Below are positions 35,909 through 46,400 of a stretch of 64,000 bases of DNA, piece after piece. Source of the stretch: Pieris napi (lineage: Eukaryota > Arthropoda > Insecta > Lepidoptera > Pieridae); assembly GCF_905475465.1 (NCBI RefSeq), contig NC_062246.1, forward strand, positions 9,140,001 through 9,204,000, given 5' to 3'. Numbering within the stretch: position 1 is the first letter of the stretch; each line of letters begins with the position of its first letter. The notes beneath the pieces are model-generated. The model searched no databases, was not told where the DNA came from, and saw nothing but the letters and a program-made list of their open reading frames with translations. Position numbers and translations under genes: made by a program.

Positions 35909-35988
35909 GGCAGCGTGGCCGAGCGGTCTAAGGCGCTGGTTTTAGGCACCAGTCCGAAAGGGCGTGGGTTCGAATCCCACCGCTGTCA
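35909..35988 (+). tRNA. tRNA-Leu (anticodon UAG)
   Basis: Acceptor GGCAGCG pairs with CGCTGTC. A box is TGGCCGAGCGG. The anticodon arm CTGGT-TTTAGGC-ACCAG shows TAG. A long variable arm (TCCGAAAGGGC) and a B box GGTTCGAATCC follow. No intron. A run of seven T begins four bases after the end and would stop Pol III. Confidence 0.96.
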
Positions 35989-38900
35989 AAATTTTTTTAT
36001 TATTTTTTTCTTCATAATGGCACATTAGTCTTAACATAAGATTAGTTAATTAAATAGACTAAATCCCGAGTAGATCTTTAATTAATATTTACGATTTTGG
36101 AGAAAGTACCGATTACCCAAAAAAATATTTATTTTTAAATCCTAATAAGCATTTTTGTACAAAAAACTTTGTAACTAGTATATAATTTGTCTTCATCAAC
36201 ATAGTATTAGAAGTGTTAAAGTCACACTACTATTAAAAATTATTAATTAAATTACATATATCACTATGTAAATATATTAAGCAGGCTTTCGCGTTTCTTA
36301 AGGTTCATGTTAAAATTATGGCAATAAATAGATTCGATTGATCACACAAACAAATCATTAGCATATCTAGGAATTATCAGTTAGAAAACATACAAGAAGT
36401 TAGCGCGACGATTATGGTATTTAAATCATAATTAAAGTTTTAATGCATGAGCGTTGGGTTACTATAGTAAACTGCAAAAACATTGATGGAGATAACAGAC
36501 AGTTGACACTGCGCATCTTGACCCCAATAAAAATTCTAAAGGCCTCGTCAAATGGTACCAGAGTGGAATACACTTAGGTAAACCTTATTATCGCTGAATC
36601 AAATACTTTTCAAGCGAAATATGATGACTTGATAGAATATGTAACTGGAACTACATCTACGAAATGTATTAATCGGTTTAGACATTATTTTTACATCAAA
36701 TAAACGATGTGTAATTAGTTAATATAAATAAAACTCTTTAAATTATATGTATATATGCTATTTTAATGTCAATCTATTTTTATTAAATTATCTAACTATG
36801 AACATCTGTTACAGTTAAATTGTTGCTTTCTTTACATTACAATCCATCTCGCGATATTGAAAAATAACAAGAAATTTTAATTTGTAACATACTGCGTATG
36901 TTCTCATTATTATAGATTTAATTAATTGGTTACGATCATTTAAGTCTTCAATCGATCTATAAAAAATATCAGTTTATGTTGTGAATCGTAGTATACAACA
37001 CATTAATATATTTCGACATTTAAAATATCGCGAGATAAATTATAATGTAGCGGTAATTTAAATTTAGGGTCATATATATAATAAACAAAGGGTAAATTGT
37101 CTTATCTTTAATGCATTTAGGAATGAAGAAATACTAGCTATGCAAAGATAAATATTTTTATTATAATATTTCGTAGCTCGACAGCGTCGCGCCGCATTGA
37201 GTCACCTTGCAGCCGTGGTAAGCAGTTATATAATAATAAAATATTATTATATCATAGTCTAAGATATAATTAAAATGATTCATATCCGTAAAATAATTAA
37301 ATGCTATCTCCCTTGTCCCGTATCAGCGATTCAGATAGCAGGTCATTAGCTCCCCACCACAGCGAGGGATTAAGACCTTTTCCATAGACTCCACGTTTTT
37401 TAAAATAATTTACAACTAATATGGTTGCTATGAGGAATTTTAATTTTCTAATGATCCGCTCATCAGCTGGGAAAACCTTTATTGGTACCAAAACTATATA
37501 TACGCTAAATTTTCTCGTCGTTTAATGGTTATAGGTTATTGTTAAATACGTTTAGCTTTGGTTTAGGGCTAAAGGAAATTTATATTATTATGTAATATGT
37601 TTTAATAGAATATTACGTAATTACTTTTAAAAGCGGTTCTATATTTAATTGATCTCACTCTTAATTCACATTCAACATTTTTAAAATATGTATTAAAGAT
37701 GTGAAATATTCTAGAGACATAATATTAATTATATGCTCAAATTTTGATTCATAAATAAAATAAATATAAAAAATCAATGAAGTACATATTGAGACTATGG
37801 TCATAATCTTAATAGGTACTTCATGCAATGCAATTTGTGCATTGATAAGTGAAGAATCTGTTATCACTGGTTTATCTGAGATAAATACTGCTTATAAATC
37901 TTATCTCTATTCTAATTATCTTGCGAAACAACTGCAATCATGTGAGAAGGTAATTGAGAACTCTTACTATCACAAAATCTAAAGTTCATTGCTCTGCAGA
38001 CAAAATAATGAATTAATAAAACAGTGAATGCTTGTACATACACTTAGTGAAAGATACATGAATGGTATTTCTTACTAGCTACAATTTTCAGGCAACCAAC
38101 TACAGTATATTAGAACCTACTTGACTAAATTGGTTTGACACCAAAATTTAAAAGGCATTGACATGTCCCATACGCAACTGAATATTACAGGATTATGTGA
38201 TCTGTCTCAGTGCAATACTAGTAATAAAAACAAATTTATTTGAATGGATGATAAAGGATGAAGTCCTTACCCATATTACATTTTACCCTTTCATCATAGG
38301 CATTAATCTAACTTAAAATAAAAAAATTACCTTGAAGATCTTAATGTTGATAGAACAAGTAATGCAAATAAAATTTGTATCTTAAGCTATATAAATTCAT
38401 TTTATTGACATTGACCTCAGAACCTCTGACACAGTTTTTGAAGAACCATTAAAATTTATGTCTTCCTGGTAGTTTGTGTTTATTTTGCTTAAGTTAAATT
38501 ATGTCTTTTGTCAGTATAATGGAAAATTAAAAACTTTTTCTTCATAAACAATAATTACCAATAGAAATACTTCTAGCATGTAAGATGATACTTAAGACTG
38601 TAACTTGTAACTGTAGATTGTAACTTAAGACTTGCTAATCAAAGAGAAAATAATTTATTTAGAATGGACAGTGGAAACACTTAATGATAAAATATAAAAT
38701 AATATACTCATCATTTCGGTTACTCAAGCTTCCTTATAGTAAAACGAAGGTCTGTCTTACTGTTATAGTAATGACACAATAATCAGTTATGTTAAAAAAA
38801 AATATATCTATTATTTTTTAGGTAGATGATTTATTATAATTTCTAATTAATTTTGTAAAGAAAGTAGAGAGATAACTTGTATAGCGTTATTTAAAAAAAT

Positions 38901-40491
38901 ATTATTTTCTATTTTTATTTTAGATTCCATATACCAGTGTAATTGAATGGCTTCTCATATTGCTGGTACTATAAGGATGTAGAACGAAACTATTACAGCA
39001 TTTTATTTCATATGGAATTCCAGTTTATCACACAAGAAAAGACAATTGCCACAAATCTTTTTTCTTTAGAAATATAATTAATATAGAAATATTCATTGTA
39101 TTTTATTAATTCAATAAAATTTTAAATTTATTTTTGAAGTAAGCTACATATATAATATTTTAATTCATGTTCTGCATACCTGTAGATTAACTTACCTTGT
39201 AAATTTAATAAATAAATAAGTTAATAAACTGTACTATACATTCTGCAAAATAAAGATTCTACTAATTTGTACATCAAAGCATTCCTAAATATACAACATA
39301 TCGTTAAACGAAATAAATTGAAGTAATTGACGCTAATTTGTATCACTTTCAACAAACGCGGCAAATTACGGCCTCGTAGAAATATGATAAATGTAAAAAA
39401 AGCAAAATGCTAGTCTGACTCACATATTTAAAACATGAACGAACTTAACTTTGATTTGCACAATTCATAACATAATTAGTAATCTGAACCCATTTAGCAC
39501 ACGAGTATACATACAAAGGACCAGAATAAGAGAAATACTTACTGAATTAAAATAAAATAAAGCTCGAACGAAAGCTGGATGCAAAAAAACTACACTGCAC
39601 CAGTCACTTACACCCACGATCAACTTTCATGTCCATTTTGTGCGTTGTATATTTAAACGAAATTAAAATTACATTTTCAAGCAAAAGACAAGTTTGTAAA
39701 CGAAAACGGTAAATGAGTACACTTGCACTTATAAATTATAAACATTGGACGCTAAAATCAGCATCCAACATCTTGCATCACTCGCGTCGAGATTCAAGAC
39801 TAGCACTTTTTTATTACTCTTGTGGTTGTAGTCAATCGTCAGAGAACTTTCTGCTGGCTAATGGCAATTGGCAAGTGTCAAATTATAAAGTTGCTATCTA
39901 AAGTAATCCCACCTTACCATCAATTTCTAAAATTCACAAAAAAGTGGTGCTATTTAATCATTTTGGTTTTGCGCCCTTAATAATTATAAAAGTATTTTCC
40001 AAGCTCTTATTGGGTAAACATGAAGAAACATTTCAAATAACAAAGGACATCTTTTTAACATTGACATGACATTATTCGGTATAAATAACAACAGATTTCT
40101 GAAGAAACAAAGCTAAAAAACGTTTAGACAAAAGTTTGGAAATAAACGTCTCTTCTGGCAACATTTACAGGAGAAACATGACATTGACAATGACAATATT
40201 TACACACAATACAATATATAAATATGGTGTTTCATTACACGACTATACGTTTAACACAAAACAGAAATAGTAAAGCATTCTTAGTTTCTATCTAATAGTC
40301 TTATAAGTTTAATATATACATTTATTTACTGGAAATCAATCCGTGTAACAGAAAAATCTCATACTCATTCATTTCTTGTACAATTCATAGAAGTAGTTGA
40401 TGAACACAAGTTTTCAAATCACAAAGGAATCATTAAAATTTAATAATATCTAAACGTCATTAAGCCGTATTACGAAACGTAGTCTCGTAAA
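35989..40491. other. Intergenic stretch up to NDUFS2
   Basis: Mostly AT-rich, with no recognised coding exon. A minus-strand splice-donor-like TTCAGTAAGTATT lies near 39540. The bases just upstream of 40492 should contain the NDUFS2 promoter, but no TATA box at the expected distance is obvious. Confidence 0.4.
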
Positions 40492-43400
40492 ATGGCTTCG
40501 TTGGTCAATGTTTTGCTGCGAAAATCCGCAAATTTAAATACTTCGAAAGGACTTTTAAAGAATATCCCAGCAATTTATAATGTGAAGTGAGTGTCAATTA
40601 CTGTGAAATCTCCTTACCGCCTTATTGTTTCGGGTTTGAGGGATATAAAAATTATGTAATAACGTTTAGGTTAAGTTGTCTGCGTAATTTTCTTCGATTT
40701 TAGAATAGCTATAATTTGTTACTAGATTCTGTAACAAACTGGCACAAAATACTGTAGATTTTTATTGTCGAACAAATATTAAGATGGATGTTTGATGTTG
40801 AAAAACTTATTTGATACGTTACAAACATATATCCCGCATACATTCGGTTTTTGGGTAATGTTATAATATGAAAATATGCCGTCCTCGATAAATTAATTCA
40901 AAATAATTGTTGAACTCGAACCAGTAGTTCCGAGATTAGCATTAATCTAATAAGTTCTAGCATTAAATTATTAACTTTTAAAACCGACTTATTGATTTTT
41001 CCAAATCCAACATACAATATAATTGTAATTCATGTTTTAGCCAAGACAGAAAAGGCCACAGATGGCTGCCAGACCCTACATTTATGAAACAATTTGAGGG
41101 ACCTGTTTTATTTGCGGATGAATTCCCTACTGCCCTGACTCATCCACCATACCATGGTATGTAAGATTTCAAAAAAGATAGATAGATAGATGTCTTTTTT
41201 AGACAAATAAATAGGTATAGTAATATAAAATTCTACTTTCCTAAAAGCTGAATTAAATGTTTTAGCAAACAAAGTAATGTGAAGTAAAACAGATGGGACT
41301 ATATAACATATATCTCCTGTGTTCTACTGAAAGCTTTTGGGCCTCCACTTACAAGAATTAAGAGTTATAATATCCTATTAATTCTGTAATTTTTCTTTAT
41401 TGCAGGTATTGTAACACCTACTGAGAAACAAGTAAAAAATATGATTATTAACTTTGGTCCACAACATCCTGCTGCTCATGGTGTGCTGCGTCTTGTGCTG
41501 GAATTAGATGGAGAGGTATTGATTGTTGGACACAAAAAGCTAATCTTAAAGTGCTCTTTTAATTGAGAAATTATTAAGAGAATTGGAACAATTATCTAAA
41601 TAAAACCTTCATAGAGTCTTATATACTAAATTCTTTTTGGTTATTTTTAATATTTATTAATACGCAGTTTATCCATGGCCCTATAGTAATGACATATATG
41701 TCTATTACAGATAGTTCGAGCTGCAGACCCTCATATTGGTCTACTCCACCGTGGTACAGAGAAATTAATTGAATATAAAACATACACACAAGCATTGCCA
41801 TACTTTGACAGATTGGATTATGTGTCTATGATGTGCAATGAACAATGTTACAGTTTAGCAGTAGAAAAGCTACTAAATATTGATATACCACTGAGAGCAA
41901 AGTACATAAGAAGTAAGTGCTTAATTAAGTTTGAAATAAGTGTCATAATAATGTTCATGTATGTGACAGCCTGTAAAATTAATAAGTAAGTAAGCAATAT
42001 TGGCGTAGTGGTTTAAACATATGTTTTTCAACCCTGTTCACTTGTGTTCAAATCCCAGGTGAGTCTTGCATATTTATATACCTGTTTTATTTATTATTTT
42101 CCTTTTTAAGCCAGTTGATGAGTCTCTTAAGACTGACAATGGAGAACAATAATTGTTAGAAAGAAATTTTTTATACTAATTAAGTTACTTACGCCAGGAT
42201 TACTTTTTGTTTGAAACATTTCTTAAACTTTCTTTCTGTATCATAATTACTAGCATCAATTTAATGAGTTTTAAACTTTTTACAGAGATAGATTTTGTTA
42301 GCCTTTCTTTTCTGTAGAAAATATTTTTTATAGATATATAAACCAAGTGTGATGAATTAGGTCTAGCTAGGAATTCTAAATATATTGCCACCATGTACTG
42401 ATGGACATCAAGATCATTCCTTAAGGCTTAAACCAAGAGAACCGTAAAAACCTATGTGTGAATAATGGGTGTTGTCAAATTCCAGCCTTGTTCGCGGAAA
42501 TAACTCGTATTCTTAACCACATAATGGCGGTGGGAACACACGCCTTGGATGTAGGAGCCCTGACACCCTTCTTCTGGCTGTTCGAGGAGCGAGAGAAAAT
42601 GATGGAGTTTTACGAGAGAGTCAGTGGCGCGAGAATGCACGCGGCCTATATACGACCAGGGGGAGTGTCGTTGGTGAGTTACTAAAATTATTAAGTTAAG
42701 TAAGCAAGAAAGCATTTATCTTTTCTTTTTACATAAAATTCTTATATCATGGGAAAGAACAGTGTATTAAATTCTCTATTAGATTCCTAATATTAAAATT
42801 GCTCTATTATTTCTATGGAAATTAATTTGAAATCTTTATTACTGGTACTGAATTTATTCTTACTGGATATTATCTTAATATGCATATAAATAAATATGAA
42901 TTGAAGACGTTGACATTGGGTCTATATTCCTTCCAGGACATGCCTCTCGGTCTAATGGATGATATATATGAGTTCGCAAGCAAATTCGGAGAAAGATTGG
43001 ATGAAGTTGAAGATGTTCTTACAACTAACAGGATTTGGGTACAAAGGACCAAGGATATTGGGTTTGTGAGCGCGCAGGACGCGCTAAACTATGGATTTAG
43101 GTAATAATACTATTAATGCATTTATTGACTATATATATTTATAATAAATTAAGATCTTGGCTTCGCCATCTATTTAGGATTTTAATTTTTAATAGATCTA
43201 AGTTTTTAAAACATGACATTTTGTGTGCATATTGTAATACATCAGAAGATTATTTTATTAATATTATGTCTTTATATCTAGATTAAAATTAGGAAGGGAT
43301 GGACCGATTTGTCTAATATTGATCTTGTAATATTTACGAAAGTTCAGGAAACAATTTCAAGGAGAAACATGTAAAATATATTTAAAAAAATATAATCTTT

Positions 43401-46400
43401 TCCTGTCAAATATATTATGATAGAAGATTGATTTGAAAATTTGATTGAGGTTTTTATTGAGTGTTACTGTATGAGTATATCTTTAAAATCTTAAACCGAT
43501 TATGATGAATTTATTTGTGTGTATTCAAGTTGATTCCGGAATCGTTTAGATTTACAATTATATTTTTTTATTTATGACCTGTAAAAAGGACGTCTGTCGG
43601 GTCCGCTAGTATGAAACAAAATACTTCAGAAATCAATATTATTTCAGCTGTCCAAAACATTGTGGGAGGTTGAAAACTATAATGAATTATATTTACTTGT
43701 TAACCTTTCAGTTAAGGCCAGTTAATAGTTATTGTGATCCAAACAAGCTTGAGTGAAGGAAATTCTAATGAATATTAATTAAAATAATATTCCAGTGGTG
43801 TAATGCTCCGTGGGTCTGGTATCAAATGGGATCTTCGTAAGACACAGCCCTACGACGCGTATGACCTTGTGGACTTTGACGTGCCAATCGGAACCAACGG
43901 GGATTGCTATGATAGGTATGTATTGACCCGTTATAGTACATAATACATTTTACAAGATTCAAACACCTTACTCGTTTTCCATCAGTAGTTCTTATACATA
44001 TATTACAAATCAAGAGTTAACTTTGTTGACTCGATGAACGAATTCTTTGAACACAATGCTAAATGCTAAATAATTTTTGACGACTCATTGGTCTAGTGGT
44101 TAGTACCCCTGACTGCGAATCCATGGGTCCCGGGTTCGATCCCCGGCTGAGACGAACATCGATGTGATGAACATTTGGTGTTGTGCTTAGGTCTTGGGCG
44201 TTTAAATATGTATTTATATGTCTATCTATCTATAATACGTATGTATATCCGTTGCCTAGTACCCATAACACAAGCTTCACCAGCTTAGCATAGGACTAGG
44301 TCAATTGGTGTGAATTGTCTTAAAAAAAAAAAATTGTTGACTCCGATTACTAAAATTCCACCCGTGTTTCCTTGATGACCCTCGTTCCACAACTGAGCGT
44401 TATTTATGGCGGTTTTTTGTGCGTTATGTGGAACCAGCTACCCACTGAAGTATTTTCAAACCAATTCACCTTAGAGTCCTTCAAGAATAGAGCGTACCAA
44501 CTCCTAAAAGGTCGGCAACGTACTCGCGAGCCCTCTGTCATTCAGTGGGCGGGGGTATCACTTAACATGAGGAGAGTTTTCTTGCCGGTTTGCCCTCTGT
44601 TCTATGACTAAAAACTGATAACGGAATTATTCAATACTGACTTACTTTACCTAATATCAATTTGCCTCATCATTTAATATCTGTAGCGCTATTGATGCAA
44701 ACTTGGCATCCTGAGGTAACGTAGTATCTAAACGTTTTCATTATTGGGATTTACGGAATTATTGGCCCTGGTTTTATGCAACTACTTAAAAAATATGTAT
44801 TCTCATTTAAAAAAACTTAAATCCCTTAACGATAAAAAATTTCAAACAAAAATGTTCAAAAATTCCATACCGATAAAATTGTATTGTGAACCTCTCTGCT
44901 ACATTCTCTAACAATAATTTAAGAATGTCTAACCCCACCCAAGGCTGAATTCGATTTAAAATAATTAATTTAAATAAATAATTTAAAAAAAATTATACAG
45001 GTACCTGATCCGTGTGGAAGAGATGCGCCAATCTCTGCGTATCATCGAACAGTGCCTCAATCAGATGCCAGCTGGAGAGGTTAAGACTGATGATGCTAAA
45101 CTAACGCCGCCTTCCCGAGAAGAGATGAAGGTAGACATGAATAAAAATCTATTAAAACCTTAAGAGATCTACGACAATGCTAAATTTATTACAAATATTA
45201 TAAATTTTTCATATATATAATCCTGTGCGGAACAGGTGTCGGAAATGCACCTCATTTCATGTATTCACAAAAAAAATGTATTATAGATCAAGTTACTGTC
45301 GAACTATACTGACGTAAAAGTGTTGTCAACAAAAAAAAAGCAAATTAGCACTCCTGCAGGCTGCAACTTCAAATAGCTTAAATATTCTTATTCCGGACAC
45401 AGTAAATGCGATTTATCATTTAAATGTGTGGTACCTGTATAAACCAAAGACAATTTTCGGAAAGATATGTTTTGTTTAGTATGTGCAGTACGCATTTCAC
45501 CAATCGTGGACCGCAAAAGACTTTTTAATTTTCAAATTGCTTTGAATATGGTCGACATATTTTTAAAACCACAACACAGAAAATGCAACACATCTGTAGT
45601 TTAAAAGGTTGATATATTTTTATTACATTTAAACTCTTGACAAAAAATCATAGGTAAACTGATAATTATGAAGAAGCCAAATAAAAGGTTCTTAATTAAA
45701 TTGTTGAAGAGTTCTTGGGCCAAAAATAACTCCAATCTCTGCACATAATGTTATCTTAATTTTGAAGGGTATTTATTAAAGACATTAAATGACATAATGC
45801 ATTGGAATATTTAATTGATGAGTATACATGACAAGTAATCTCTTTTTCAGACATCCATGGAAGCCCTAATCCATCACTTCAAGCTGTTCACTCAGGGTTA
45901 CCAAGTCCCTCCTGGAACCACTTACACGGCTGTGGAGGCTCCCAAAGGAGAATTCGGGATTTATCTCGTTTCTGATGGCAGCTCAAAGCCTTACAGGTGA
46001 ATTATTAACAACTTGAGTATTTTTTAACAATTTTATTAATCACATATATCAGTGAAGCCACAGTTCCGTCAACGCGTCCGCTCAGTTCAGTATCAGTGAT
46101 ACAGTATTGCATCAGTCATTCAATTCACACATGTCAGTACTCAGTTTACGAAGCTTCAGTGAAAACGTGTCCGTCGTCAAGTAACGTGATTATAGCTCTG
46201 TTCAATACTACGGAGCAAGCAATGATAGCTGTTGCTTTAGACCAGTGATTCCCAAAGTTGTCTATATCGACCCCTAGGAGTCTATGACAACCTGCAAGGG
46301 GTCTACGTCAGCGAAAAAAATTTTGGGGGTTCATGACATGAAAATGGGGGTCCACGATAGTGGATCTCAACATATACATTATTTATAAAAGTACCTATGA

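Noticed and set aside
41990..42075. Possible tRNA gene
   Set aside because: Only promoter-like boxes remain; no cloverleaf can be drawn.
44079..44156. Possible tRNA gene
   Set aside because: A and B boxes are present, but the acceptor and anticodon stems do not pair properly and the sequence continues into a SINE body with an A tail.
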